Below, in pieces: positions 11,877-24,357 of a stretch of 64,000 nucleotides of DNA. The translations under genes were made by a program, and so were the position numbers. This DNA is from Cheilinus undulatus (Eukaryota; Chordata; Actinopteri; Labriformes; Labridae). Every line of letters starts with the position of its first letter. The first letter of the stretch is position 1. Where the stretch lies: the NCBI RefSeq assembly GCF_018320785.1, contig NC_054867.1, forward strand, positions 34,537,855 through 34,601,854, given 5' to 3'. Under the pieces are notes generated by a model. The model was given only the letters and a program-made list of their open reading frames with translations. It was not told where the DNA came from and searched no databases.

Positions 11877-13710
11877 ATGGCCCGTGTGCTCTCCCTGCTC
11901 CGGCCTCAGCCTTTTCTGACCCTCATCGGCAGAAGGAAACCTCCACTGTGTAAAATGTCAATGGACTCTCGGGCACGCCTAGTGTTTGCAGCTGCAGTGG
12001 AAGCTGTGCAGCCAGACACGGTAGTTCGACAGAGTATAGAGCGCAGGGAAGACTCGGTCACCATCGATGGTCACAAATTCACACTCAAACACAACCTGCA
12101 CTTGGTTGGTTTTGGAAAAGCTGTACTGGGTATGGCTGCAGAGGCAGAGAGGCTGCTGGGAGATCACTTAGTCAGAGGAATAATAAGTGTACCACATGGG
12201 ATTCAGAAGACATTACAGGAGCATGGGAAACGGTAAGAAAAAGCCTTAGAATGTTATAAATCTAAAGTCTTACATTAAATAACACTAACAAGTAGGGTGA
12301 TATTTTCCCTCTCCATCCCAGCAATCTGCTGTTGAAAGACAACACTCGCATCAAAGTGATGGAGGGAGCTAAGAACAACTTGCCTGATGCTGATGCCCAA
12401 AAGGCAGCTGAAGGGATCAAGCAGTTAGCTAGTGAACTGACAGAGGAAGACATTCTGTTGGTACTGATTTCAGGTAAGGATACCTACTATACATCTGCTT
12501 TCTTTAAAAAACTGAAATGTAACTCTTTAATACATTGTGGATAAAATGCATTCAGGGGGAGGCTCAGCGTTGTTACCTGCACCCATCCCACCAATCTCAC
12601 TGCATGAGAAGCTGGAAGTGACTCGCAAACTTGCAGCTGCTGGCGCCACCATTCAAGAGCTGAACACTGTACGACGGGCCCTGTCTTTCCTAAAGGGTGG
12701 GGGGCTTGCACATTATGCTCACCCTGCTAAGGTAATATACTTTTCCTTGATTTTTAAGTGTAGATAGTTAATTTCAGTGCTACCCTTTGATTATCACTCC
12801 TCTAATGACTTCTTCACAGGTGGTTGCACTGATTCTGTCTGATGTAATTGGTGACCCTCTGGACTTGATAGCCAGTGGCCCCACAGTTCGGAGTGAAGTG
12901 TGGCCTGAGGAAGTTCTGTCAGTCCTTGAACGATACCAGCTGATAAACTCTCTACCTGTCTCAGTAAAGGAAGTTCTTGGGAGACCAGGTCCTCGATGGA
13001 AGGAGACTAAGGAAGAATCCACAGCATCAGGACATGTTCATAACGTTGTGATTGGCTCCAACAGCATTGCCCTCATGTGTGCAGGTCGCCGCGCTCGTGA
13101 GCTTGGTTTTCGCCCTGTAGTGGTGGCACCAGGAGTATGTGGTGATGTGAAGGTAGTCTCCAGACTCTACGGCCTCCTGGCCCGCTTTGCCTGCTCTCGA
13201 GAGGAGCCTCCTCCTGAGATAGCTGCTGAGATGCTGAGGCTGGGGCCTGAAGTCGGTGTAGAGAGCTGGGACCTCTGTCGCACCATGCAGGTGTTGGGTG
13301 AGGGGCGCACAGAAGGGTGGGGTGCCACGTGTCTGTTAGCTGGAGGCGAGCCCACTGTGGAGCTGACTGGCATGGGTCGAGGTGGGAGAAACCAGGAGCT
13401 AGCTATGAGAGTGGGACTGGAGCTGAGAGACCTGGGCGTCCCACCTAATGGTCCCGTCTTTCTGAGTGGTGGAACTGACGGTCAGGATGGACCCACTGAG
13501 GCAGCAGGGGCCGTCACTGATGGGGGCTTGTATGAAGAAGCCCAAGCACAGGGGTTGCACATGGAAACCTTCCTTAACAACAATGATTCTTACACCTTCT
13601 TTTCGAGCCTTTGTCGTGGGAAGCACTTACTTGTGCCAGGTCTGACCTGTACTAATGTGATGGATGTGCACATGCTACTTATTCCACCAATTCCCATCAC
13701 GATAAAATAA
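11877..13710 (+). CDS. glyctk: glycerate kinase, complete
   Basis: GLYCTK phosphorylates D-glycerate to 2-phosphoglycerate in serine and fructose breakdown; its loss causes D-glyceric aciduria in humans. Four coding exons: 11877-12232, 12322-12473, 12556-12731 and 12820-13710; 1575 nt, 524 aa (human 523). All introns are GT-AG with consistent phase. The N-terminus [20 protein letters not shown] is basic and hydrophobic, which suits a mitochondrial presequence. The glycine-rich segment [13 protein letters not shown], the [16 protein letters not shown] motif and the C-terminal MOFRL-type part ([20 protein letters not shown] and [20 protein letters not shown]) are all present. The ATG at 11877 was chosen because it is the first in frame after the acceptor at 11845. 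A second Met (position 24) could give a cytosolic form. Candidate poly(A) signals (AATAAA) lie around 13936-13960. Confidence 0.96.
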
Positions 13711-15780
13711 TTTAAGAGTACAGTAGATAAAATCAACACTTTTTGTGGATTAATGAGAGTTTCAGAGTGCTGAAAATGTCTATATGATGCATCATTTTAG
13801 ATTCTGAAATATTAAACTGCCAATATATTTAACTAATCACATTCATACTCATTTAGAAATGGGGGTTAATTTTCTTACAAAAGCCATGATCAAATAGGGG
13901 TTTATCAAATAGTCAACCGTCCAGCTGAACAAATAATAAATATAAGTAAATGATGAATAAAATGTCACAAGTTATGCCAGTTATGAGCAGAGCACAAAGG
14001 AAATAAAACAATTTCTAGACTGCCAATTATCTTGTTGTTTTTTGAATCCAGAGATGTCAGTTTTTATTTGCTAGCACTCACTCAAGCCATTAGCCAGCTT
14101 ATATTCCAGCCTTCCTGCTGGTTTCTTCTGGTACTAAAACATACCCAAAATAGGTTGGTTGTCATTTATTTAACTTGACAGAAACTATGTATATTAATAC
14201 ACATCACAATAAATAAACCCTGCAGTACAGTGTTCTTCGGATTTGCATACCTTTTAATTCCTCTTGTGGTTATTCAAGATTTTCAACCAAAGTCAATGTT
14301 CCTTACGCACAAGAGAAACAGTTTTCAAAGGTTACGGAAAAAGAAAACACTTTTATAGGACTATATTTCAATCTGCTGTGTTGACTTTTTTATAAATAGT
14401 AGCAACAGAAATGGACCTGTACACTGCAATGCATGCACACAAAATTCACTTAACTCTTGTTGATTCAAGTGACGATTTACATTTTTAAAAAATTCCACCC
14501 ACATCAGCCTGTGTCCTGTATTTAAAATACTTTATTTCTTTGCATACATATTAAAAATCATGTCCAAGTACCCTTTTCATGCTCGTGGTCTAAATGAAAT
14601 GAAACCTTAATGGCCAGTCTTACTAATGCACACTTAAAGTGTGAGTGAACCCCCAGCTCAAAGCTAACTCCACCCACTTCAAAAATGCACAGAAAGTGAG
14701 CAGTTTGGTACGGAGAGGAGGAAGGGGAAAAGGACAGGGTTTTCTAGCTGAGACAGGTGACCGTGATGTCCTCTTGCCAGAGAGTGGCACAGACAGAGTC
14801 CCACAGCACTGCTGTCTCATAGTGACCTTTTGATGTGGAGGATTTTTCCCCTCCAGGGACCCATGAAGCAGGCTGTAGTGTGGTAGTGGACTGTGGTGGT
14901 GGTCCTGAACTACCTGTTTGGGCTGTTTATTCCAGCACTGGTGTTACTACAGCCAGAGCCGTCAGAGCTGGGGCAGTGCAGGCAGGAGAGGATGGGAGTA
15001 GTCTCTGAATGGTAGAGTCAGTTAGAGGCAACAACGCTCTACCTTTTATGTAGAGTTGGTGACATAGAAACCTACAAAGAGTGAGTTTCTACGTCACATA
15101 AGCCCTGCCTTTTCAGAAAATATTTTTATTAAGCAGATGTCCGTTTGAGCTAATTAAAAGCCTAAAATGCTGACTTTTATCAGTTTGATGCAAATTTTAG
15201 AAATAACACCAGCACTGATGTGTTTTATCTTAATTCAGTCGGATACTTAAGTGTACAGATGAAAAAAAGTTAGTATTCACTACTTCTTTAAACTTAAGCC
15301 ATCCTAATCTTCACATTTGTACAGAGAACCTATTTCAAATAAGGTATTTATGCAGCATATGCTCCTGTATGAGTAATGCAAACAATGAGGAAAAACACAG
15401 CACTAGATAATGTAGTGGGGAAAAAGTTGTGACACTGGGTAAAGCATATAATCACAGATATTTCCCTGGGCTGTTGCCAGAAGCTTGAAGCAGAATGAAT
15501 GCGCTGCTGAAAGGATGCATCATTTTCAGCGAATCTTCGAGTCTGTGGGAAATGTGAACTGTCCAGCTCTCACTTGGAAAGAGTCCAAAGTCCGACATCA
15601 TTGTTCTGCTAATCTCGGTGAGTTTTTAGGGTCTCCCCTGCTTTACTTTCCCTGTAAGAAGTATAAATAAAAAGATTCAGGCAGGGTGTCTTTAGTATGA
15701 TATGTAAACTGTTAAACTGTCATTACCCCACCGTCACCAGGTTTGTAAAGATAATATTACTGCAGCTTCAGTTGGGAGAA
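13711..15780. other. glyctk 3' UTR and intergenic DNA
   Basis: After the glyctk 3' UTR no gene is recognised. The block at about 14630-15115 is GC-richer than its flanks and may be a MITE-type repeat, but I could not match its ends to each other with confidence. The short open frames here have no recognisable homology. Confidence 0.35.
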
Positions 15781-15782
15781 TA

Positions 15783-17085
15783 CAGGTGCATCTCAAAATT
15801 TGAAATATCATGAAAAAAGTCATTTTTTTCAGTGATTTACTTGAAAAAGTAATATTTCTTCATCTCATTTAAAGTGAAACATTTCAAGACTCTTTTTTTA
15901 TCTTGATGATTAAAGCTTACAGCTCATGAAAATCAAAAATCCAGTACCTTCAAATATTAAATTACTGTGAAAAAGGTAAATTTGCAAAGGTTTCCAGAGC
16001 CTTTATACTCTCACCCTGGTTCAGTACACTCAACCACAATCATGGGAACACTCCTGACTAGACAGATGTCCAGACTACAGTCATTGACACCCTCCACAAG
16101 GAGGGTAAGCCACACAAGGTCATTGCTGAAAGGGCAGGCTGTTCTCAGATGCTGTATCCAAGCATACAGCTATGAGGGCAACCCTCAGAAGATAGCCAAA
16201 CAAACCAAATTCAAGAAAATGGGGGAACTTCACAAGGAGTGAACTGAGGCTGGAGTTAGTGAATTAAGAGCCTCAAAACACAGATGTGTCCACGAAATGA
16301 GCTACAAGTGTCATGTTCCTAGTGTCAAGCCACTCTTGAACCACAAACAATGTCATAAGCATCTCACCTGGGCTATGAAGAAAAAGAACTGGACTGCAGT
16401 GGTTCAAAGGTCCTGTTTTCAGATTAAACTATTTTATTTGGAAATCAAGGTTCCAGAGTCTGGAGGAGGATCAGAGAGGCACAGAATCAGAGGTGCTTGA
16501 TGTCCAGTGTTTTCAGTTTCCACAGTCTGATGGTTTGAGGTGCAATGTCATCTGCTGCTGTTGGTCCACTGGTTTATCAAGTCCAGAGCCAACACTGTCA
16601 GCCATCTAACCAGAGATTTTACAGTACTCCATGCTTCCATCTGCTGAGAAGCTTTATGGAGATACTGATTTCCTTTTCCAGCAGGACTTGGCACCTGCCC
16701 ACAGTGAAGCCAAAACAACCAGGAAACTGGTTTGCTGACCATGGTATTGTGCTTGATTGGCCAAACAACTGGCCTGACCTGAACCCAATAGAGAATCTCT
16801 GGGGAAATGTCAAGAGGAAGATGAGAGACACCAGATTTGACAATACAGGTGAGTTGAAGGCTGCCATTAAAGCAACCTGGACTTCAAAACACCCCAGCAG
16901 TGCCACAGACTGATGGGCTCCCTTACCACGTATATATGCCGTAATTTGTGCAAAAGAGGCTCCAACCAAGTGCATGAATGTAGAGTGCATTAATGACCAG
17001 AATTTTCCATAAGTTCAACATTTCTGAATTATAAATCTTATAATGGACTGATGTTTTGTGATATTCTAATACTTTAAGATTATGG
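15783..17085 (+). mobile_element. Tc1-like DNA transposon, degraded, nearly full length
   Basis: The left end at 15783 reads CAGGTGCATCTCAAAATTTG, a terminal repeat common to a fish Tc1 family; the right end (about 17050-17085) is a worn inverted copy (TTTTGTGATATTCTAAT and on). Between them, in changing frames, lie Tc1 transposase pieces: the WTAVVQRS segment, the FQQDLAP part of the second catalytic-Asp motif and DWPNNWPDLNPIENLWGNVK with the third acidic residue region, followed by ELKAAIKATW. Several frame shifts and stops are present, so it cannot encode a transposase. It lies between glyctk and tcta. Confidence 0.85.
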
Positions 17086-17385
17086 TTTTTTTTTTTTAGA
17101 TTTAAGCCTTAATCATCAACATTAAAACGAAACAAGTCTTGTTATGTTTCACTTTGTATGAGATGAATCAAAAATATATCCAAGTTTCACTCCTTAAGTT
17201 AAATAGCTATCATGATATTGTTACTTTAGTGCACCTGACTTGTCTAACAGAGTTGCATCTATTAACATGCATTATCGATTGGCCAGATCCTGACTCGACC
17301 GTTTGCATTTAGAGAGGTAAGTCAATAACTGAAGCTTTGGAGACAGTGTGAGGAGGGTAGTCTACCTGTTTGGATGCTCGGACAC

Positions 17386-17732
17386 CTACCATCCACTCAG
17401 GTGGGGTGCTGTATCAGGTGTTCCCCCGTTCTGTCCAGTCCCTGCACGTAAACAACGCACAAATAAAGCCAGCGTGTACAGTAACGCACACGACACTGTA
17501 ACGAGATAAACGAAAACTCACCTTGTCGATAGTACATATCGTTCACTGTATTCCCGTAGAATTTCCACGCGAAGTGAATAGCGATAAGACTAAAAATCAA
17601 CCAGCTCAGTAGGATTTTGAATATGCATACCCTCATGTCGTTTGCCAGCCAGTCGTTCACAAATTCGGAGAGGAACGACAAGCAGCCATCAGCAATTCGA
17701 GACAAAAACTCAAAATCCCAGGGTTCCTCCAT
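17386..17732 (-). CDS. tcta: TCTA, small single-span membrane protein
   Basis: TCTA (T-cell leukaemia translocation-altered) is a short membrane protein linked to inhibition of osteoclast fusion. Two coding exons on the minus strand: 17522-17732 and 17386-17441, 88 aa. Exon 1 carries the diagnostic block ANDMRVCIFKILLSWLIFSL then HFAWKFYGNTVNDMYYRQG, matching human [20 protein letters not shown] and AWGFYGNTVTGLYHRPG. Exon 2 gives GTGQNGGTPDTAPHLSGW, parallel to human GGQNGSTPD. The single hydrophobic span is at about residues 34-56. The reading ends at TAG right where GTAGGT could also serve as a splice donor. Human has about 13 more residues after the matching Trp, so a third exon is possible, but I did not find one. 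It starts head-to-head with mon1b. Confidence 0.9.
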
Positions 17733-18495
17733 TGTGCCCTCTTATTCCGTTAAAAGTAAATCAAAATGTTTAAGTCGCTATCCGACGGGCAAAGAGAAAA
17801 ACATCGCTGAGGCTATGTTTCTTCTGACATATTGGTCGCCATCTCTAATAATTCGACGTCTGTATCGGAGGTGAGGTTTGAAGAATCGGAGATGACGTAG
17901 TTACGTAGCGCAGCCCCGCTAACTCTCAACAGTAAACACCCCTCAAATTTAAAATGCTTAAACCCCCTTGTATATATTTAGTGATCGCTTTTACAGAAGT
18001 AGTTGTAATATCAGTATATTCCACTCCATGAAATGTTAGCAACAGAAAGGAATACGACTGCAGCCACAAAATACGGCTGATAGCCCTTATCAGCTGAAAA
18101 CGCGTGTGACCATCACTGTTGATATGTGTATCGTTAAATTTTCAAAAGCGTCAGAAATCATCCTTGAACATTTTCATAGTGGTAGTATTCGTTCCAAAAA
18201 AAATATAGTCACTAGAACATGCCCAAACACTTACTAAGTCTACGTTACTGCCTTACGTTGCGCTTCACATTGCTGTCTGGAACATACCCTTAGGAGGCGG
18301 GACTAGCCCTAGTTACCGAGCAGTCTGATTGGCTGACTGTGTATGTCATCAGAGATTCCGGATGTCTGCCGTGGTAAGAGGAAAATTTGTTTTCTGCTTC
18401 TCATTCTTGACAGTTTGTCTGCAACCGGGGCTGCTGATGAAGGTTAATGTACCGCAGTAGATTTTCGACTCAACATTTCGACGGTACAAAAAATC
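17733..18495. promoter_or_regulatory. shared tcta/mon1b bidirectional promoter region
   Basis: The tcta ATG (17732, minus) and the presumed mon1b leader exon (ending at 18495 with donor ATC|GTAAGT, plus) point away from each other across about 650 bp containing scattered CG dinucleotides. No TATA box was seen. A leader exon is inferred because the mon1b ATG exon begins with a splice acceptor at 19077-19078. Confidence 0.5.
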
Positions 18496-19093
18496 GTAAG
18501 TTGTATTTTTAATCTCTATTTTGTGCTAACTTAAGTTGCACGGGATTGCTTTCATGCTTACTGTTAAGCTAAGGCCATGAAATTGATCTGTGTGTCGCCT
18601 GCTAGCAGCCAGTGTTAGCCGTGTAACTACAGTCAACATTTACTGAGTTGCATCGGAATTCCCAGAGAAATATTTCAAGATGGAAAAGTAAGCTCACTCG
18701 GCGCGGAATAAGTAATGAGAAAGGCCAGCATTACCTTTTAAAGTAATGTGAGCCGCTGATAAACAAACGTTAGCTCTGTAGCTGTGGCGGTCAAACAACA
18801 GATACTTTGCTCTGCTCTTAATCTTTAGTGCAACATTAGCCAGAGCTGCTGGAGGCTGTAATCACTCTGAAATTCCAGAGTCTGTTTGGTATCTTGGAGT
18901 TGTAAGTCTCTGTTGTAACCATTTATCCTGTTATCATGTGACCTACCCACTAGTCCGTATGAGTGCTCCTATTCATTAGAAATGGAGATGCATGCTGTCT
19001 CAAGGTTTAGCTTCAACGCCTTAGAGGTACAAGGCTCCAGCTTTGTTTCTGACTTGTGTGGTTATATTTGTTTCCAGCGACTGGGATGGTATC

Positions 19094-21646
19094 ATGGAGA
19101 GAGACAATTATCAAGAAGGAGAGGCACAGGGAGTGAAGATTTGTGATCCACCCTCTGTGAGCAATCCACCTGGTAAACTAAGTCATCTTTATTTAAAGCC
19201 ATCTGTATTTCAGCACACCTTTTCATTGTATCATTCCTAATTCAATTCTCATTTCCCAGGTGACACTTTGGCCACTTCTCTCTCCCTCTTGGGGAATCAC
19301 ATGTTTCCTGATGCAGTGGAGAGAAACGAAAGTGCCGGTATAAACAAAGAGGAGACTGCAGATTCACTCATCTCAGATGTTACCTCAGAGGAGCAGAGTC
19401 TGGATGCACAGTCTCACTCTAGCCAGGTAACAAAGCCAGAGACTGACGAGCAAGAAAATCCAGAGTGTCACAACAATGTGTCCAGCGAGCAGGTTGATGG
19501 AGGAAGTGAGGAGGCTGCTGCTGACAACGACCAGAGTGACTCTGGGGAGTTTGTTGTTACGATGCTAGCTAAGGCAAAGCTGGAGGAGCAGGGTATAGGT
19601 GTGAAAGGAAGGTCATCTCCCTTGTTGGAGGCAGGGACACAGGAATCCCCTGGCTTCATGTCTCACCGTGATGAGGACGTGACCGCTGAAAGCTGGCGGC
19701 AGCACAGGAAACATGTATTTGTACTAAGCGAAGCAGGCAAACCAATCTATTCCAGGTACGGCAGTGAAGAGGCTCTTTCATCGACAATGGGAGTCATGAT
19801 GGCTCTGGTTTCATTTGTTCAAAGTGGAGATAATATCATCCGCTCAGTCTACTCAGGTAAGTGCAGGAGTATGACTTTTGTGTCCATATTATTTTTGTTA
19901 AATTGGTCTGAATGGACAGTCATTTTCTATTTAGAATAATGAAAGTGAAAGTGGGCACACAAGATTACCAGAAGGAGTGAACTACAGTGGCTCAGGCTTG
20001 CAGTAGTTGGAAGGTTAATAGTAACCAACTCACTTTAAAAGCTGCACCTTAGGGAGCTGTATCTAAAATACAATGACTGAGAAGAAGTTCATGAGTTTTG
20101 AATATATAGGATGTAAAATAATAATGAATAAAATAATGAACTCTGGTAAGACTCAACCAGCAACCAGAAACAAGGGTCAAAATAAAAGAGGATATGATTT
20201 TAACTTTAATGTGATTCCAGTAAGATCTGACATTACCTGATTTGATACCACTGCAATAAAAATTGCCACCCCCAATATTGGGTAATGCCTTGTTTTTTCA
20301 ATTACAGAAAAGTTGCAAATGAAGTTCTGTGCACTGATAAATTTTACAACTATGTTTGCATCATTTACAATAACAAAACTTTGTAAATATTTGAACTTTA
20401 GACAGTGTGCATGAGTTTATTCACCTGCCTTGTGAAATGAATGCATTTCCTTTAATCTTTGTTCATTTTTGGTGCTATTGATCATTAAAATTAATAAAAG
20501 ATCCTATGTTAAAAACACATTGTATAGTAAAGTATAATTTTCTGACATCATATAGATTTGTTTCTCTCCAAAAAGTAGAAGTTTTTGTAGAAGTTTGATA
20601 ATGAAATTTTAAACAATATCTGATCAAACACAAAAGCATTTATACTCTCTTGGCCATTATTTGCAGACAGTTATGATTACTTTTTTTTTTGATGTTTGCT
20701 TATGTTTCTCCCTCCTTCCCATAGAGGAGCACACGGTGGTGTTTCTACAGAAAGGGCCCCTTGTGCTGGTGTGTGTCTCTAGCAGTCGTCAGTCTGAACG
20801 GCAGCTGCGTGGAGAGCTCCTCTATGTGTACTATCAGATCATAAGCATGCTCACCCAGGCCAGCATATCCCGCATCTTTGAACACAAGAAAAACTACGAC
20901 CTGAGGCGACTCCTTGCTGGCTCAGAAAAGATCCTGGACGGTCTCCTCAACCTTGTAGATTCTGACCCCAGCTTCCTGCTTGCAGCTGTTCACTGCCTGC
21001 CTTTAGCTTCTTCTCTCAGGGACTCTCTCAGCCAGATCCTGCAAAAAGCCATCACCCCCAATCTGGTTTTCTCCATCCTCATTGCCAAGAACCAGCTGCT
21101 CACCATCGTCCAGGAAAAGACGGTCATTGAGGACAGCAGGCTGGAACCTGCAGACGTACACCTCCTGCTCAACCTCATTGGAGCTTCCTCTGCCTTTCAG
21201 GCCGGGGAGATCTGGACTCCAATCTGCCTCCCCCTCTTTAACCCAGACTGTTACTTTTATGCATACATTTCCTACCTGGACCCCCCAGAATGCACTGTTT
21301 GTTTGCTGCTGCTCTCGACGGACAAAGAGGCTTTCTACGCTGTAGCTGAGTGTAAGAGGAAGATAGAGGAAGCCATGGCGGCTCAGAACTCCCTGAGCCT
21401 CATTGCCAAAGTTCAGTCGTACAGCGTGAGCCAGGTGGGCGTCTCAGACCTCAGACACTTCATGTACAAGCCTTTTGATGTGCCAGACAACTACCGCCAG
21501 CTCACCCAGTTCACCAGGTCTGTTTGTGTGATTGTATATCTGTCATTTATCATGCAACAGTAAGAGTGAAATATTAACTTAATCTGGTGCTTTTCTCTGT
21601 TTACAAACAAAGAAAATGCCATGTATTATCATATTTAAAAAATATA

Positions 21647-21679
<33 letters not shown>

Positions 21680-24357
21680 AAAATATGTACAAAATGCTGC
21701 ATTTAGGCAAGTTAGAAATTGATTAAGTCTTGGATAATATTGAGAACCAGAAATTAAGAAAAAAATGTTTTAAAATTACATGGGGTCATGGTAAGGGAAA
21801 GTTAAGTTTGTTTGAGGACAAGTAGAAAGATTATTTGCTTTCATGAGTTAATATTAAAGGTTACATTTGACTGTTCAGAAAACATGTTTTTTGTGAAAGA
21901 CTCAAAAGAGACAAGGGCACATGGAAATAAAAGTTTAAAGAATTTTAACATTAACTTATCTCTTAGTGAGCAAAGACATCAAGTGCTGTATTACATAGTC
22001 CAGTAGCAAACTGAAACCTTAAAGCTATATTTAATTATACTTACATTTATAGCACTTCATAAAAATAATTTGAGTTGATAACACTGATTTTAGAAATGTT
22101 AAAGAGAACCAAAGTCTTTATGTACTCATTTTAAGCTTGGGTTAGAAGGCCTCTCACTGTTTGTCTCATCAGTATCAAAAAGCAATGGTTTTAATAACAA
22201 AAATATTCATCCATGGCCATATATCAGTGTCTCTTTTTGTGAAAAGTCATCATGTTCTTTCTGCCATATCTTTTTCTATGTGATTTGTTGCTGCTGCAGC
22301 CCAGAGATGGAGGCACCATACAGCAGTGAAGTGGAGAAAATGAGACTGCTAGACCTTTATCGTTACATGCACAGCCGCATCCACAGCACCTCACGACCCC
22401 TCAAGCTGATTTACCATGTCGCTGAGAGGGAAACTCTGCTTGCCTGGGTATGTTAACAGATACTTTTTTACTGTTATCATGTATGAGAGTAATATTTATT
22501 CTATGATACTAGAGTATCAGGAGGTCAATATATTTTTGAACAGTTTCCAAAAGCAAAGTTTAAAATTGTTGGGAACTTGATTAGCTGTCTTGCACAGAGT
22601 TATATGTGAAAATTGACATCACTCTCATATTTTTGTGTACAGTGTTAGATTTAAGCCAGAGGGACAGTTAGCTAAGTGTTGCATAAAGATAAGAAAAAGG
22701 AAAGAAACTGATATAGCTTTGTCAAGAGGTGTAACTTTTACAAATCCATCAGTTGTGTAGCATGACTTGCCAGATAGACCGTTTCATACCTCACATCCAT
22801 CTGGATGACCACCCGTAGTCTGTGTTTGGGATGGGCAAAGCCTTTAAAAAAATTATTGGGAAGTGACAGGTCCAACATTATGTCTGTCATAGTCAGTATG
22901 CGCCAATCAGGGTGACCATACATATGATGTTGTGGCCATGTGCTGCCCTGGTCTGTAAACTACATGTAAAGCCATAGGTGCCATTTTATTGAACAGAGCC
23001 CCTAATTCAAAACAAGAGGTAGGATTGAGAAATAGGATGGGGATGTTGGAGGGGCTGAGCAGTTCTAGTTGGGGATGGTCCCTTTTTAAATTGATATAGA
23101 TATTTCAGTGCTAAAATCAGATGTATTCTTTATTTAAGTGTCTCCTCGGAGGACACATTGACATAAATCAAACCCCAAAACTTCCAGGTTGAGAGATAAC
23201 TGAATTACTGAGCCTCAATACTTTTTTGCAACCAGCTGCACTGTTCTGACTCTATGGATGTTTTATGGCTACAGATGGCAAATACTATTTTAGAGGGGTA
23301 TATAACATCTTCTTTCAGTTTTTTGTTGCCTGTTAGGACAAAATACTATGGTTCTAGTAGGAAAAACAAGGTTATGTTGAGTTAGCATCATGTTAGGAAT
23401 CTGGCAGTGTTTTAACAAAGAGATTCCACAGGAGGTTAACATATGCAAGACCTTAATTTTGAAAGGGTTGCCATACAGGGTTATTTTTACAGGTCCACGG
23501 CAGTTGAATTATGACATGACTCAATTGAATTAGACTGGTTCTCAGTATCTTTTGGTACAAAAGCTCTGGTGTCTTTTTCACGGTATGGAAAGAAACAATT
23601 CAGATGAAAATATCAAGAAATTGGAGTTATGACCTCCTTATTTAGTTTTCTGCTAGAAAGGAACACATTTCCCAAAATATCAAACTATTCTTCTAATCAT
23701 TTAGAGCAGCTGCTCTCAACTAGTCGCCTCAGGAACCACCACAACCTCCTTAATGTGAAATTGTGACACAAGTTTCTGATAAATTTTCAGCTACTGCGGT
23801 GAATTAAGTGAAAAATGTTTCAGTTTGAACCCGTAAAACCATGACTGCAAAAAAGAGACATTGATACATAAATTTGAACTCAAAACAAATTTTTGAGAGA
23901 TCTTTGGGACAAGGGTCCCAATAAAACAGGGTAAAATAAATATTTGGATGCATTTCCTCCAGTTAGGACTTCCATACATCAAGGACTTTTTGTAACTAAT
24001 TTTTTCAAAGACATTCATGACCCACTGAAAACACTTTCTCCACCCATGTGGGTGTAAATCCACCAGTTGAAAACCGCTAATGTAGATAAAAACATATTGC
24101 CTAAAATGAATATATCTTCTCTTCTGTAGGTCACAAGTAAATTTGAGCTGTACACCTGCTTCAGTCCTCTGGTGACGAAGGCCTGCGCCATCACAGCTAT
24201 CACTAAGCTCCTCAGGTGGATCAAAAAGGAGGAGGACCGTCTCTTTATCAGATACCCCCCAAAGTATTCAACCACACCAAACCCCAGCAAGAGCTCTCGA
24301 GGGGGCAAATCTGACCAGCAAGACTCCACAGATAACGGCTTCTTATCTCTTCTATAG
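19094..24357 (+). CDS. mon1b: MON1 homolog B, complete
   Basis: MON1 with CCZ1 forms the exchange factor that loads Rab7 on late endosomes and drives early-to-late maturation. Five coding exons: 19094-19172, 19260-19856, 20725-21517, 22300-22447 and 24130-24357; 1845 nt, 614 aa. Junction phases all fit. The conserved core starts at [20 protein letters not shown] (first longin domain), continues with [37 protein letters not shown] and ends with [37 protein letters not shown]-like KPFDVPD and IRYPPKYS favour MON1B over MON1A. The first about 150 residues are acidic, Ser/Glu-rich and poorly conserved. They make this protein longer than human MON1B (547 aa). The first ATG after the acceptor (19085) is out of frame; the ATG at 19094 opens the correct frame. 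AATAAA at 25718-25723 is a likely poly(A) signal, giving a 3' UTR of about 1.4 kb. Confidence 0.94.
21648..21677. repeat. (AT)n microsatellite
   Basis: A run of about 14 AT dinucleotides in the mon1b intron that follows the third coding exon. Confidence 0.8.
23707..24079. mobile_element. hAT-type MITE in last mon1b intron
   Basis: The left end CAGCTGCTCTCAACTAGTCG and the right end CACCAGTTGAAAACCGCTA are imperfect inverted copies of the hAT terminal repeat CAGTGGTTCTCAACTGG. Flanking octamers ATTTAGAG (23699-23706) and ATGTAGAT (24080-24087) agree at 6 of 8 positions, as expected of a worn 8-bp target duplication. It ends only about 50 bp before the acceptor of the last mon1b exon. No coding capacity. 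A second member of the family sits at 63126-63592. Confidence 0.75.

Noticed and set aside
11979-12167. Minus-strand frames opposite glyctk exons
   Set aside because: The plus strand is the conserved one; no separate evidence for an antisense gene.
22730-23080. A mobile element in the fourth mon1b intron
   Set aside because: The text looks repeat-like, but I found no terminal repeats, tail or protein fragment to support a family.
19094-24357. MON1A rather than MON1B
   Set aside because: Although MON1A is the paralogue near TCTA in human, residues such as [12 protein letters not shown] and the FIRYPPKYS end match MON1B.
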